A DNA stretch of 61,859 nt, taken from positions 1 to 61,859 of the forward strand of contig CAAGKO010000045.1 in assembly GCA_900770445.1 (NCBI GenBank), written 5' to 3'. The stretch is from an uncultured Oribacterium sp. (GTDB lineage: Bacteria > Bacillota > Clostridia > Lachnospirales > Lachnospiraceae). A program made the position numbers and the translations under genes. The notes beneath the pieces were generated by a model that saw only the letters and a list, made by a program, of their open reading frames with translations, did not search any database and was not told the origin of the DNA. Shown here in pieces: positions 31,830-41,637 of the stretch. Position 1 is the stretch's first letter. Each line of letters starts with the position of its first letter.

Positions 31830-33238
31830 CAGGCACGACTCCACTTCACGCCTTCTCTGGTATCCTTCAGCACGATACCCATGGCGAGCAGCTGGTCACG
31901 GATCTCATCCGCGCGGGCGAAGTCCTTCGCCTTACGTGCTGCCTGACGCTCCTCGATCAGCTTCTCTACCTCGCTGTCGAGATCGTCCTTCTGAAGCTCG
32001 GTACGAAGTCCGAGGACACCCATGAGAAGCTCGATCTTCGCGAGTACATAGTCTACGTATGCCTTCGTGCTCTCTTCGGTCGCCGTGATGTTCGCCGTAC
32101 GTACGAGCTCGAAGATCGCCGTGATCGCATCCGCGGTGTTCAGATCGTCGTCCATTTTGCTGTTGAAGGTCGCCTGCAGCTGATCCACTGCCTTCTGATC
32201 CTCCAGCTCCTTCGCTGTCATCGTCTCGCCCTGTGCCTTTGCACTCAGCTCCCGCAGGCGCTCCAGTGCCGTATAGATACGGTCGAGGGAGGTCTTCGCG
32301 GCATCCATGAGCTCCTTACTGAAGTTCAGCGGATTACGGTAGTGGGCGCTCAGCATGTAGAAACGAAGCACCATCGGATCGTACTGCGCGGTGATGTCGC
32401 GGACGGTAAAGAAGTTACCGAGGGACTTACTCATCTTCTGGTTGTTGATATTGATGAACCCGTTGTGCATCCAGTAGTTCGAGAAGATCTCGTGGTGCGC
32501 ACTCTCATACTGTGCGATCTCATTCTCGTGGTGCGGGAAGATGAGGTCCTCACCGCCGGCATGGATGTCGAGACGTCCGCCGCAGTACTTCGGTGCCATG
32601 ACGCAGCACTCGGTGTGCCAGCCCGGACGACCCTCGCACCATGGAGACTCCCAGTACGGCTCGCCTTCCTTCTTCGGCTTCCAGAGTACGAAATCGGTGG
32701 AGGTGCGCTTGCCCTCCTCACCGGATACCTTCAGATCACGGAAACCGGACTGCAGCTCATCGATGTTCTTATGGCTCAGCTTTCCGTAGCCGCGGAAGGA
32801 GGTCGTATCGAAATAAACCGTACCGTCGGCTGCGACATAGGCATTGCCGTTCTCGATCAGGGTCTCGATCAGCTCGATCATGCCCTGGATCTCCTCGGTC
32901 GCCTTCGGATGTGCGCTCGCCGGCTCGATGTTCATCGCGTCCATGTCCTTCTCGACCTCGGCGATGTACTTCTTCGTGATCTCACCGCAGCTAACGCCCT
33001 CTTCGATGGACTCCTTGATGATCTTATCATCGACATCGGTATAGTTCGACACATAGGTTACCTTATAGCCCTGATACTCCATATAGCGACGGAAGGTATC
33101 GAACACGATCATCGGACGCGCGTTACCGATATGGATGAAGTTGTAGACCGTCGGTCCACAGACATACATACGGATCTTGCCCTCCTCGATCGGCTTAAAC
33201 TCTTCCTTCATGCGGGACATCGTATTAAAAATCTTCAT
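31829..33238 (-). CDS. cysS: Cysteinyl-tRNA synthetase
   Basis: This 469-residue class I synthetase has the zinc Cys in YVCGPTVYN, the HIGH-type motif HIGNARP, further zinc ligands in GWHTECCVMA, and KMSKSLGN. The C-terminal helical and anticodon-binding parts are complete. The ATG at 33238 has GGAG 5 nt upstream and starts the conserved MKIFNTMSRMKEEF. It is the first gene of cysS-mrnC-rlmB. Confidence 0.96.
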   Translation of the reverse strand: MKIFNTMSRMKEEFKPIEEGKIRMYVCGPTVYNFIHIGNARPMIVFDTFRRYMEYQGYKVTYVSNYTDVDDKIIKESIEEGVSCGEITKKYIAEVEKDMDAMNIEPASAHPKATEEIQGMIELIETLIENGNAYVAADGTVYFDTTSFRGYGKLSHKNIDELQSGFRDLKVSGEEGKRTSTDFVLWKPKKEGEPYWESPWCEGRPGWHTECCVMAPKYCGGRLDIHAGGEDLIFPHHENEIAQYESAHHEIFSNYWMHNGFININNQKMSKSLGNFFTVRDITAQYDPMVLRFYMLSAHYRNPLNFSKELMDAAKTSLDRIYTALERLRELSAKAQGETMTAKELEDQKAVDQLQATFNSKMDDDLNTADAITAIFELVRTANITATEESTKAYVDYVLAKIELLMGVLGLRTELQKDDLDSEVEKLIEERQAARKAKDFARADEIRDQLLAMGIVLKDTREGVKWSRA

Positions 33239-33391
33239 AGTATCTCCTCTACCCATCGCGCGCTGTCCGTCCGGTACATTTCTATGACGGTACATCCTGC
33301 GTTCGCCAATGTTTCTGGCGCTACATCATCGCTTCTCATAGGGTTATATGAAACCATTTTACGGCTTAAAGGCCCGCGCGTCAATGACAAT

Positions 33392-33421
33392 GAGGCCTTG
33401 CCGGTAATCCGGCAAGGCCTC
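33392..33421. terminator. Hairpin between cysS and htrA
   Basis: GAGGCCTTGCCGG and its complement surround TAAT. It lies downstream of htrA on the minus strand but lacks a T-run, so terminator function is only likely. Confidence 0.5.
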
Positions 33422-33424
33422 TGA

Positions 33425-33473
33425 AGTAACAGTTCAGCCGGGGTGAAGAAGCCGCCCCGGCTGAACTGCTACT
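33425..33473. repeat. AGTAACAGTTCAGCC palindrome
   Basis: AGTAACAGTTCAGCCGGGG returns inverted with one change after a short loop. It closely resembles 8098-8146. Confidence 0.72.
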
Positions 33474-33487
33474 GGTATCGATTGAAA

Positions 33488-34915
33488 TTAGCGCTGGTAT
33501 TGATTGAAGAACTGCTGGAACTGCTGCCACAGCTGCTCCTGGTCGTTGCTGCCGGAGCCGTTCGAGCCCTGGCTGCCATTTGAACCGTTGCCGTTCGAAC
33601 CGCTGCCGCCGTTCTGTGAGAACGGGTCGTTTGCGGAGCCCTGGTTCTGCTGGCTCTGGGTGCCGGACTTCTGGTTGGTGTTCGAGGTCTCGGAAGAGCC
33701 CAGGGTGACATCGACGGTTACTTCATCATACTTGTTGCCGTTCGGACGCTTTACAGTGACCTTGACAGTCTCGCCGGCCTTATACTTCGAAAGAAGATTC
33801 GAGAGATCGTCGAAGGTGTTGACGCCCTGACCATCCAGTGCGGTGATGATATCCTTCTCCTGGAGGCCACTGTTCTCAGCATTGGAGCCCTCGGTGAATT
33901 TATAGATGAAGACGCCCTGCGGCATGTCGAAGGTCTGTGCGGTCTGTGCATCGATGTTCTTCACCTGGATGCCGAGGTAACCACGCTCATCCTCCGGAAC
34001 GGCCTGACGTGTGGTCAGTGTGGACAGGGAATCGATGACCTTCTTCGCCTTCGCGGACGGGATGGAGTAGCCCATACCCTCGACATCGGTATCACTGTAC
34101 TTCGCGACGTTGATGCCGATCAGCTCGCCCTGCATGTTGAGGAGTGCGCCGCCGGAGTTGCCCGGGTTGATAGCAGCATCGGTCTGGAGAAGGCCGGATT
34201 CACTGCCCTCGCTGGTCTGCACATCTCTGTCCTTCGCGGAGATGATACCGGTGGTGACGGACTGACCGTAGCCCAGTGCGTTACCGATGGCCACGACCTG
34301 ATCACCGACCTGGATGTCATCACTGTTGCCGATACTGATGACCTTCAGCGCATCCATCGTCGCCTGCGGGATATCGGAAAGCTTTACAGCGACCACAGCG
34401 AGATCCGCGGAGGCATCGGTACCCTTGATTTCCGCATCGACACTCTCGTTATCACAGAAGCTGACGGAGAGGGAACTCGAATCGGCGACCACATGGTTAT
34501 TGGTGACGATCAGAAGCTCGGTATCATTCTTTCCGACGATGACACCGGAACCACTCGCCGGAACCTCGGTCTCATAATTCTGGTAATTTCCGAACAGGGA
34601 GAAGCCGTTCGCCTGATACTTCATCATATTGGTGATGGCGACGACCGACGGCATCGCGTCCTTTGCGACCTCACTGACGGAGCCATACCCCACGGTGGAT
34701 GCCTTTGCGGTGCCACTGCCCGCTGTGCCTGCCGCCTGTGTTTCTGCGGCGGCCTGGTTCGCGGCGGTGGTCTCCGGTGTGACGGCCTGGGCACCACTGT
34801 CACTCTGGTAAGCGATGCCGGCCTTCTGGGCGGCGACATTAACACCGACCATCGATGCACCGGCGACGGCACCGAATAGTACAGCACCTAAAACGATTCC
34901 TGCTACTTTTTTCAT
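33488..34915 (-). CDS. htrA: HtrA/DegP-like serine protease
   Basis: This protein of about 475 residues is a membrane-anchored quality-control protease. It has an N-terminal hydrophobic anchor (AGIVLGAVLFGAVAGASMVG), an Ala/Thr/Gln-rich linker and a trypsin-like domain. The triad is His (TNNHVVADSS, about 141), Asp (ASADLAVVAV, about 171) and Ser (NPGNSGGALL, about 254). One PDZ domain follows at about 305-400. The tail is Ser/Gly/Asn/Gln-rich low complexity. Of two adjacent ATGs, the one at 34915 is 6 nt from AGGAGG and the other only 3 nt. Confidence 0.92.
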   Translation of the reverse strand: MKKVAGIVLGAVLFGAVAGASMVGVNVAAQKAGIAYQSDSGAQAVTPETTAANQAAAETQAAGTAGSGTAKASTVGYGSVSEVAKDAMPSVVAITNMMKYQANGFSLFGNYQNYETEVPASGSGVIVGKNDTELLIVTNNHVVADSSSLSVSFCDNESVDAEIKGTDASADLAVVAVKLSDIPQATMDALKVISIGNSDDIQVGDQVVAIGNALGYGQSVTTGIISAKDRDVQTSEGSESGLLQTDAAINPGNSGGALLNMQGELIGINVAKYSDTDVEGMGYSIPSAKAKKVIDSLSTLTTRQAVPEDERGYLGIQVKNIDAQTAQTFDMPQGVFIYKFTEGSNAENSGLQEKDIITALDGQGVNTFDDLSNLLSKYKAGETVKVTVKRPNGNKYDEVTVDVTLGSSETSNTNQKSGTQSQQNQGSANDPFSQNGGSGSNGNGSNGSQGSNGSGSNDQEQLWQQFQQFFNQYQR

Positions 34916-35308
34916 CATGAACCTCCTGAGAAAGTCTAGTTCTTGATAGATCGTATATGTTCATTCATCGTGATACGCAAATCTCTGAAAACAACGGCCA
35001 CCAGACCTTCTGCGTTCCGGTGACGATCGTTTATGGGCGATCACAGATGATGTTCATTCACATCAGCTATCTTTCTGCTTACATCGAGTATGATACGTGA
35101 TTTCTGTGTTGAAAGTGTGTCTTAGATTTGGAGAATTTGTGAAAAACGCGCTCGTGGACAGTCAATATAGAAGGTATTCCGAAGTGAAGATTTTCACGGG
35201 TGAAGCATAGGATTTCGAAGGTATCCGGAGTGGCATTTTATAGTCTTTTTAGAGATAGAGCGATGGAAAAATGCTATAATTTTTTCCATATAAAGCTTCG
35301 GAGGAAGT
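34916..35308. promoter_or_regulatory. Divergent intergenic region, htrA and diacylglycerol kinase-like gene
   Basis: This region of about 390 bp has no gene. A TATAAT at 35275-35280 with a weak -35 is the likely -10 for the plus-strand gene. I found no clear operator. Confidence 0.4.
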
Positions 35309-36244
35309 ATGTATTATTTCATCATCAATCCAGAGGCCTCCGGTGGCCGCGGACGAAAAATCTGGGATAAGATACTTAAATATTTGAAACGGACACATGA
35401 TACGGAGAACTTCGAGGCCTTTCTGACAGAGAAGGCCGGCGATGCGCGCCGCTATGCTCGGCAGCTGTCCGAGCGCTGTCCGGAGAAGCGGACGATCACC
35501 GTGATCGGTGGCGAGGGTACGCTGAACGAGGTCGTGGATGGACTGCACATGGATAGTGACCGTGTGTCCATCGCCTATATCCCGACGAAAACAGACAACG
35601 ACATCGCGCGCTGCTACCGGAAGCGCTATACACTGCGCTCGCAGCTGAAGCGTCTCGGGAATCCATCGGATGAGCTGCTGCTCGATTATGGCGTTTTGAA
35701 CTGTGCGACCATGAATCGCCGCTTCGCGGTGAGCTCCGGTATCGGCTTCGATGCGGCGCTCTTTCCGGCGCTGTATGCGGATGCGTATGCCTGCGCGGCG
35801 GATGCGAAAAAACCATTCTTCCGGCGCCGGCGGGCGAGCTATTTCCGTATCTTCGTGCGGGAGCTGATCCATGCGCGCCCGAGTCACGGCTATGTGATCC
35901 TCGATGGCGATAAGCGCCACGAGTTCAACAACATCCTGTTCATCTCGGCGCATGTACATCCCTTCGATGGTGGCTATATGGTCTGCCCGAAGGCTGACGG
36001 CGCGGACGGCTACCTCGACATCTGCATCGTGAGCACGAAGTATAAGTGGCGACTTCTTCTGATCATGCTGGCGAGCATCTTCGGAAAGCATGTCACCCAC
36101 ACCGGCGTGCATCTCTACCGCTGCCGTGAGGCCGTGATCCATACAGATCGGGCGCTTCCGGTGCATGTGGACGGCGAGCCGATCGGCGAGCAGACGGATT
36201 ATACGCTGACCTGCATCCCGAAGAAGCTGCGGTTGCGGCTCTGA
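35309..36244 (+). CDS. Diacylglycerol kinase-family lipid kinase
   Basis: This 311-residue protein has the DAGK catalytic domain: IINPEASGGRGRKIWDKI, the nucleotide loop VIGGEGTLNEVVDGL (Glu instead of the commoner Asp in GGDGT), PTKTDNDIAR, and SSGIGFDAALFP. The C-terminal beta-rich lobe ends in VHVDGEPIGEQ. Relatives phosphorylate diacylglycerol or similar lipids at the membrane. An Arg-rich insert (KKPFFRRRRASYFR) may contact membrane lipids. CGGAGGAAGT precedes the ATG. It converges on ispF across the hairpin at 36254. Confidence 0.87.
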   Translation: MYYFIINPEASGGRGRKIWDKILKYLKRTHDTENFEAFLTEKAGDARRYARQLSERCPEKRTITVIGGEGTLNEVVDGLHMDSDRVSIAYIPTKTDNDIARCYRKRYTLRSQLKRLGNPSDELLLDYGVLNCATMNRRFAVSSGIGFDAALFPALYADAYACAADAKKPFFRRRRASYFRIFVRELIHARPSHGYVILDGDKRHEFNNILFISAHVHPFDGGYMVCPKADGADGYLDICIVSTKYKWRLLLIMLASIFGKHVTHTGVHLYRCREAVIHTDRALPVHVDGEPIGEQTDYTLTCIPKKLRLRL

Positions 36245-36253
36245 GATTATTTT

Positions 36254-36280
36254 AGGCAGAGGCCCGGAGGGCCTCTGCCT
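36254..36280. terminator. Hairpin between convergent genes
   Basis: AGGCAGAGGCCC and its complement form a 12-bp stem. Adjacent T-runs are weak on both strands. Confidence 0.55.
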
Positions 36281-36289
36281 AATGTTTAA

Positions 36290-36757
36290 TTAAATCAGCA
36301 GTGCGACGGCCTGTGCGCTGATGCCCTCGCCGCGTCCGGTGAAGCCGAGGTGCTCTTCTGTGGTGGCCTTGATGGACACCTGGTCGACGGAAAGGTTCAG
36401 TGCCTTCGCGACATTTGCGCGCATCTCCGGGAGATAGCTCATCAGCTTCGGGCGCTGTGCGATGATGGTGGAGTCGATGTTCTCGATGCTGTAGCCATGA
36501 GCGGCGAGGATGAGGCCGACCTCATGGAGCAGCTGCACGGAATCGGCACCCTTGTAGCGCGGATCCGTATCCGGGAAGTGCTGCCCGATATCCCCGAGCG
36601 CCGCTGCGCCGAGCAGTGCATCCATGATGGCGTGCACGATCACATCCGCATCGCTGTGGCCGTCGAGGCCGAGCTCATACGGGATGGTCACGCCGCCGAG
36701 GATCAGTGCACGTCCCTCGACCAGTTTATGTACATCATATCCTGTTCCGATTCTCAT
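36290..36757 (-). CDS. ispF: 2-C-methyl-D-erythritol 2,4-cyclodiphosphate synthase
   Basis: This 155-residue trimeric enzyme of the MEP isoprenoid pathway has the metal ligands in RIGTGYDVHKL (Asp 8, His 10) and HSDADVIVHAIMDALLGA, then GDIGQHFPDTDP. The C-terminal VSIKATTEEHLGFTGRGEGI is also conserved. The length is exactly typical. It follows the M23-family gene by 12 nt and is probably the last gene of the ftsEX transcript. Confidence 0.97.
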   Translation of the reverse strand: MRIGTGYDVHKLVEGRALILGGVTIPYELGLDGHSDADVIVHAIMDALLGAAALGDIGQHFPDTDPRYKGADSVQLLHEVGLILAAHGYSIENIDSTIIAQRPKLMSYLPEMRANVAKALNLSVDQVSIKATTEEHLGFTGRGEGISAQAVALLI

Positions 36758-36769
36758 AAATAACCTCCA

Positions 36770-38098
36770 TTACATAAATTTCTGTGGATCCACATAGCTT
36801 CCGTTTTCGCGGATGCCGAAGTGGAGATGTGGTCCGGTAGAGTAGCCGGTGGAGCCGACAGAGCCGATGCTCTCACCCTGCTTGACTTCCTGTCCTTCGG
36901 AGACACCGAGGCTCGCCATGTGCATGTAGACGGTATACACGCCGCTGCCATGGTTGATCATCACGTAGTTTCCGGCCGATGCCGAGTAGGTCGCGATCAC
37001 GACCTCGCCGCCGGCAGCGGCCACGACCTTCGAGCCACTGGAAGCTGCGATGTCGATGCCCTTATGATAGGTGCTGGCACCCTCCGTCGGCGCTTCGCGG
37101 GAGCCGAAGGTACTGCTGATGCGTCCTCCCGACGGAACCGGCCAGGTAAATCCGCCGCTCATCGTGCGCGTCGAGTAGTCCGGCTTCACCTTCTCGACCG
37201 AATCCGGATCCTTGCCGGCGGCGACGGCTGCCTTTCGTGCGGCTTCTTCCTTCGCCTTCGCCTCGGCTTCGGCCTTCTTTCTGGCCTCCTCTTCCTGCCG
37301 TTTGATTTCCTTCTCCATCGCAGCGATCGTGCTCTCCTGCTCCTCGATGTCCGCGTAGAGTGCATTGATCTCACCCTGCTGCTGGTTCGCGGTCGACTGC
37401 GCCGAGCGGATCTTCTGGTTATAAGCGGCGAGCTCCTGATTCTTCTGCTCGAGCAGGGTCGCCACACTCTGCTGCTTTGCGCTCGCGGACGCCTGCATCG
37501 TGACGAGCTGCGCCTGTTCCGCTTCGAGCTGCAGATTCGTGTTCGTGATGAACTGCTTCGTCGTCGCAAACTCGTTTAGCTTCCGGCGGTCATACTCCGT
37601 GATCTTCGCGATGTACTCCGCCTTGTTGAGGAGATCCGACCAGCTCTCGGCGTTCAGGATCATGTCGATGAAGCTCGTATCGCCCTTCTCGTACATGAAG
37701 CGGATGCGCAGCTTCATGCCGGCGTACTGGTCCGACTCGGTCTGTGTCGCCTCGGCGAGCTGCTGCTGCGTGAACTGGATGTCCAGCTGCTTCTGCGCGA
37801 TGGAAGCCTCGAGCTCGTTTACCTCGTTCGTGAGCTCCGTCATGCTCTGGTCGAGCGTTTTTATGTAGCTCGCGGTATCTGCCTTTCGGTCCTTGAGCCC
37901 GCTGATGGTATCGTTCACCTTCGCCTGCTCTTCCTTCAGCGCGTCGATGGCCGCCTGATTCGCGTCGATCGTCTTCTGCGCCGACGCGATCTGCTTCTTT
38001 TCCGTCTCCGCCGCGAGGTTCGGCTTCGGCGTACAGCTGAGGGACAGTACGAGCGCCGCCGCAAGTGTTTTCAGTTTCGCTGATTTCTTATTCTTCAT
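36770..38098 (-). CDS. EnvC/CwlO-like M23 peptidoglycan hydrolase or activator
   Basis: This 442-residue secreted protein has a signal peptide ending near SLSCTPKPNLAAE and a coiled coil from about 30 to 285 (long Gln/Glu/Lys heptads). A C-terminal LytM/M23 domain has both zinc motifs (YHKGIDIAASSG and GPHLHFGI), so it could be catalytic rather than only an activator. Lying just downstream of ftsEX, it is the expected extracellular partner whose coiled coil the FtsX loop controls. The ATG at 38098 has only a weak ribosome site; upstream frame is open but unlike a signal peptide. Confidence 0.88.
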   Translation of the reverse strand: MKNKKSAKLKTLAAALVLSLSCTPKPNLAAETEKKQIASAQKTIDANQAAIDALKEEQAKVNDTISGLKDRKADTASYIKTLDQSMTELTNEVNELEASIAQKQLDIQFTQQQLAEATQTESDQYAGMKLRIRFMYEKGDTSFIDMILNAESWSDLLNKAEYIAKITEYDRRKLNEFATTKQFITNTNLQLEAEQAQLVTMQASASAKQQSVATLLEQKNQELAAYNQKIRSAQSTANQQQGEINALYADIEEQESTIAAMEKEIKRQEEEARKKAEAEAKAKEEAARKAAVAAGKDPDSVEKVKPDYSTRTMSGGFTWPVPSGGRISSTFGSREAPTEGASTYHKGIDIAASSGSKVVAAAGGEVVIATYSASAGNYVMINHGSGVYTVYMHMASLGVSEGQEVKQGESIGSVGSTGYSTGPHLHFGIRENGSYVDPQKFM

Positions 38099-38233
38099 AC
38101 TTACTTTCTTTCGGCCAATGCCTTCGTCCTCTCCATCGTCATGTCGCGGATCATCATTCAGACCGCGACGCCGGGGCGTTCCACCCGGAGTGACTTTCGC
38201 ATCGGCCATCCTGTCACATCTCGTATTTGCGGC

Positions 38234-39142
38234 TCATACCCGGAGCGACTTCCGGATCGTCACGAAGGAGACGATGAAGCCGACGCCGACACCGAGGCCC
38301 AGTGCGACCGTGACCATCTGCGGGTAGATGGTGCTGATCGGAATCGGCTGGAACAGGCTCGAGATCGAGACGAAGTGGCTTGTGATATAGCGGACGGCCT
38401 TTTCATAGATGAAGTAGATGCCGGCCAGCGGGATCAGGGCACCGACGAGGCCGAGCATCACACCCTCGACGAGGAACGGCAGACGAATCATGAGATTTGT
38501 GGCCCCGATCATCTTCATGATCGTGTTTTCACGCCGGCGGAACTGGGCCGCGACGGAGATCGTGTTGCTGATCAGGAAGACGGACACCGCCAGCAGCACC
38601 GCGATGATCACGGCACTGAGCAGTGAGATGATGCGGTTCAGTGAGCTGAGTCCAGTGACGGCCGCATTGGAGTAATTCACCTGACGGACGACCGGGAAGC
38701 TCTGGAGCCAGTCCACGATGCTCTGCTGATCCTGGATGTTGTGCAGGAAGATCTCGTAGCTCTGAGAGTTCGCGAGCGGGTTATCCTCTGCGAACGCCTG
38801 TGCGAGCAGCTCGTTGTTATCGAAGTAATCGTTTTTAAACGAATCCCAGGCCTCCTCGGCGGAGGTGTAGTGGGAACTCTTCACCTCCGGGCGGGCCGCG
38901 ATGGCATCGCCGACAGCATGGACCTCTTCGTCGCTTGCGTCGTCGGTGAAGAAGACGGTGATGCCGACCGTGGTTTCTGCGGTTTTTGCGATGTGCTGCA
39001 CGTTCGTCACGATCGCGAAGAACAGACAGAACAGGAAGATGCAGGCCGCGATGGTCGCCGTGGATGCCGCGGAAAACAGCTTATTATGCAGTATGTTTTT
39101 GAATCCGGAACGGATACAGTAGCCGATGGCGTTCGCTTTCAT
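38234..39142 (-). CDS. ftsX: Cell division ABC permease FtsX
   Basis: This 302-residue protein has an N-terminal helix (AASTATIAACIFLFCLFFAI), a large extracellular domain at about 50-165, and three C-terminal helices, the FtsX topology. The family sequence SEEDGKN is not needed for the call: the WDSFKNDYFDN and QDQQSIVDWLQSFPVVRQVN segments are typical. With FtsE it transmits division signals to peptidoglycan hydrolases. The start overlaps the ftsE stop by 4 nt (ATGA). Confidence 0.93.
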   Translation of the reverse strand: MKANAIGYCIRSGFKNILHNKLFSAASTATIAACIFLFCLFFAIVTNVQHIAKTAETTVGITVFFTDDASDEEVHAVGDAIAARPEVKSSHYTSAEEAWDSFKNDYFDNNELLAQAFAEDNPLANSQSYEIFLHNIQDQQSIVDWLQSFPVVRQVNYSNAAVTGLSSLNRIISLLSAVIIAVLLAVSVFLISNTISVAAQFRRRENTIMKMIGATNLMIRLPFLVEGVMLGLVGALIPLAGIYFIYEKAVRYITSHFVSISSLFQPIPISTIYPQMVTVALGLGVGVGFIVSFVTIRKSLRV

Positions 39143-40095
39143 CTGATGTCACCTCCCTTTCTCCGGCTGACATGACGCGGACGGTGGCTGCCGCCGAGAC
39201 CGTGCGGGCGTTCTGTGGAAACTGTTTCGGAAGTGAGCTTCGGCTCGCTTTCACGGATGGACGATATCTCTTCCGGTCGTTTACGTGATCGACGACGTCG
39301 CAGCTTAGGTACATCTGTCTCTGCTTCCGGAGAAGCTGTATTTTCTGGTGATTCCTCCGCCTCGGCTGTTTTCGGAGTTTCTTCGGATACGACAGGCTCG
39401 CTCGCTTCACTGCGGTCGTCGTGCGCCTCTTCTGCGCCGGAATCCGAGATGATCTCGCCGTCGGCCATGTGGACGGTCCGCTTGTTCATCATGCGGACGA
39501 GCTCGAGGTCATGCGTGATGACGATGACGGTCGTGCCCTGCTCGTGGATGCTCTCGAGCAGCTTCATGATGCTGACGGCGTTCTCGTGGTCGAGGTTGCC
39601 GGTCGGTTCATCGGCGATCAGGATTTCCGGCCGGTTGATCAGTGCGCGGGCGATGGCGGTACGCTGCTGCTCGCCGCCGCTCAGCTCGCGCGGATAGGCA
39701 TCGTGCTTGTCACTGAGGCCGACGCGCTCGAGCATCTCCGCGACATCTGCACGGATTTCCGGGGTGGATTTACCGGCGATCAGCTCGGCGAAACCGATGT
39801 TCTCGTAGACGGAACGGTCCTCGAGGAGGCGGAAGTCCTGGAAGACGACGCCGAGACGACGGCGGTACTTCGGGACATGGCGGCGCTTCATGTGCTGCAG
39901 TGCGAGCTCGTTTACGATGATCTCGCCCTCTGTCGGCTCGAGTTCCTTCGTGAGGAGCCGGACGAGGGTGGATTTACCGGAGCCGCTGCGACCGACGATG
40001 AAGCAGAACTCACCATCCGCGATGGTGAGACTCACATTTCGGAGCGCCTCGACGCCGTTTTTATAACTTTTGGAAACATTTTTGATTTCAATCAT
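39139..40095 (-). CDS. ftsE: Cell division ATPase FtsE with a long charged C-terminal extension
   Basis: This 318-residue protein has the FtsE ATPase in residues 1-225: Walker A GRSGSGKSTL, signature LSGGEQQR and Walker B ILIADEPTGNLD. Typical FtsE ends near there. This one continues for about 95 residues with an acidic stretch (EEAHDDRSEASEPVVSEETP) followed by a basic one (KLRRRRSRKRPEEI, HRPRHVSRRKGG). The tail has no recognised domain and is probably disordered. AGGACCTTCTGTAA precedes the ATG. ftsX is coupled by a 4-nt overlap. Confidence 0.94.
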   Translation of the reverse strand: MIEIKNVSKSYKNGVEALRNVSLTIADGEFCFIVGRSGSGKSTLVRLLTKELEPTEGEIIVNELALQHMKRRHVPKYRRRLGVVFQDFRLLEDRSVYENIGFAELIAGKSTPEIRADVAEMLERVGLSDKHDAYPRELSGGEQQRTAIARALINRPEILIADEPTGNLDHENAVSIMKLLESIHEQGTTVIVITHDLELVRMMNKRTVHMADGEIISDSGAEEAHDDRSEASEPVVSEETPKTAEAEESPENTASPEAETDVPKLRRRRSRKRPEEISSIRESEPKLTSETVSTERPHGLGGSHRPRHVSRRKGGDIR

Positions 40096-40239
40096 TTACA
40101 GAAGGTCCTTTGAAGGGGATTACACATAGTATAGGACACAAAAACTCGATGGAGTCGGTGTACTTTGCGCCCGGGCGGCCTTCGGAAACCGCGCAGAGGC
40201 GTTTCCGAAAGACGATGCCGTACTACGTAAAATAATAGC

Positions 40240-40276
40240 AAAAACCGGCCCATGGTGTATACACCATGCACCGGCT
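40240..40276 (-). terminator. Terminator after the PucR-family gene
   Basis: On the minus strand GCCGG, GCATGGTGTATACACCATG and CCGG form a long stem followed by TTTTTG. The remainder of 40096-40373 shows no gene. Confidence 0.85.
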
Positions 40277-40373
40277 AAATCATGTCAATAATCTTAAGAT
40301 TTTTCAGAGACAGCGTCTGTCTCCGGACGATGAGTGAAGCGTCGATGGATCGATGAATCGATCCATCGAAGGA

Positions 40374-41465
40374 TTAATAATCGATGGTCTCCATATACTT
40401 CATATACTTCACAACCATGAGTGCGATCTTGAAGGTGATGGCATCATCGAATACACGAAGGTCCAGACCGGTGGAGCGCTGCAGTTTATCGAGACGGTAT
40501 ACCAGGGTGTTTCTGTGGATATACAGCTGGCGGGAGGTCTCGGACACGTTCAGGTTGTTCTCGAAGAACTTGTTGATCGTGGTCAGGGTTTCCTCATCGA
40601 ACTCATCCGGGGATACGTTCGTGAAGATCTCGCGGATAAACATCTTGCACAGTGGCAGCGGCAGCTGATAGATCAGACGGCCGATACCGAGACGGTTGTA
40701 GGCGATGATGTTCCGCTCTGCATAGAAGATCTTCCCGACCTCGAGGGCCATCTTCGCTTCCTTGTAGGACTTTGAAACATCCTTGATCTCGTTCACCACG
40801 GTACCGTAGCTGACACGGGCATCGATCATCGCCTCGGTCTCCAGCATATCGAGGATGGTCTCGGCTACATGGTGGAGCTCATCCGTGGTCTCGGTCGGCT
40901 TCACTTCCTTTACGACGATGACGTTCTTCTCATCGACAGCGGTGACGAAATCGTGGGTCTTCGCTGCAAACAGTGTCTTCAGTGCCTCGAGTGCGCCGGA
41001 ATCACTGGTGCTCTTCTTGGTTTCGATGATGTAAACCACGCGCTTCACGCTGACATCGATATGCAGCTTCTTCGCACGGTTATAGATGTCGACCAGAAGC
41101 AGGTTATCGAGCAGGAGGTTCTTGATGAAGTTATCCTTATCGAACTTCTCCTTGTACGCAACCAGCAGGGTCTGGATCTGGAAGGCAGCGAGCTTGCCGA
41201 CCATGTACACGTCGTCGCTGTCGCCCATCGCGATCAGCACATACTCGAGCTGGTGCTCGTCGAAAATCTTAAAGAACTGATATCCGCCGACGGCCTGGCT
41301 GTCTGCCTGTGATTCCGCGAAGGACGAAACCATCGATTCTGTATACTGGTTATCGGTAAAGGTCGATGCAAGTACCTTTCCATCAATGTCCGCAATGGCG
41401 ATATCAACTCTTGTAATATTCTTGAGAGAATCAATCGTGCTCTGTAAAACCTGATTTGAAATCAT
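40374..41465 (-). CDS. PucR/CdaR-family transcriptional regulator
   Basis: This 363-residue protein begins with a sugar-diacid-recognition-like sensor (SLKNITRVDIAIADIDGKVL) and has a GGDEF-like central region. It ends with the PucR C-terminal HTH (NLNVSETSRQLYIHRNTLVY, RLDKLQRSTGLDL). It probably senses a small carboxylate or a starvation signal; its targets are unknown. A promoter lies at 41523-41551. It is followed by its own terminator, so it is monocistronic. Confidence 0.88.
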   Translation of the reverse strand: MISNQVLQSTIDSLKNITRVDIAIADIDGKVLASTFTDNQYTESMVSSFAESQADSQAVGGYQFFKIFDEHQLEYVLIAMGDSDDVYMVGKLAAFQIQTLLVAYKEKFDKDNFIKNLLLDNLLLVDIYNRAKKLHIDVSVKRVVYIIETKKSTSDSGALEALKTLFAAKTHDFVTAVDEKNVIVVKEVKPTETTDELHHVAETILDMLETEAMIDARVSYGTVVNEIKDVSKSYKEAKMALEVGKIFYAERNIIAYNRLGIGRLIYQLPLPLCKMFIREIFTNVSPDEFDEETLTTINKFFENNLNVSETSRQLYIHRNTLVYRLDKLQRSTGLDLRVFDDAITFKIALMVVKYMKYMETIDY

Positions 41466-41522
41466 TCTCTACTCCTTCTGCACTTAACGACTAGATACGA
41501 CTAGTACTCCATAATTACTGAT

Positions 41523-41551
41523 ATTTTACTAGATTCGATTTCTAAAATCAA
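41523..41551 (-). promoter_or_regulatory. Promoter of the PucR-family gene
   Basis: On the minus strand TTGATT and TAAAAT are separated by 17 bp, about 55 nt before the start. Confidence 0.65.
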
Positions 41552-41637
41552 TCATTGTATCGACCCGCCGGCTGTCATTTTTCGTCATTTTTCGCCCTTT
41601 TTCACGTGCATCCGTGCATGAAATCAGAGTATTCCAT

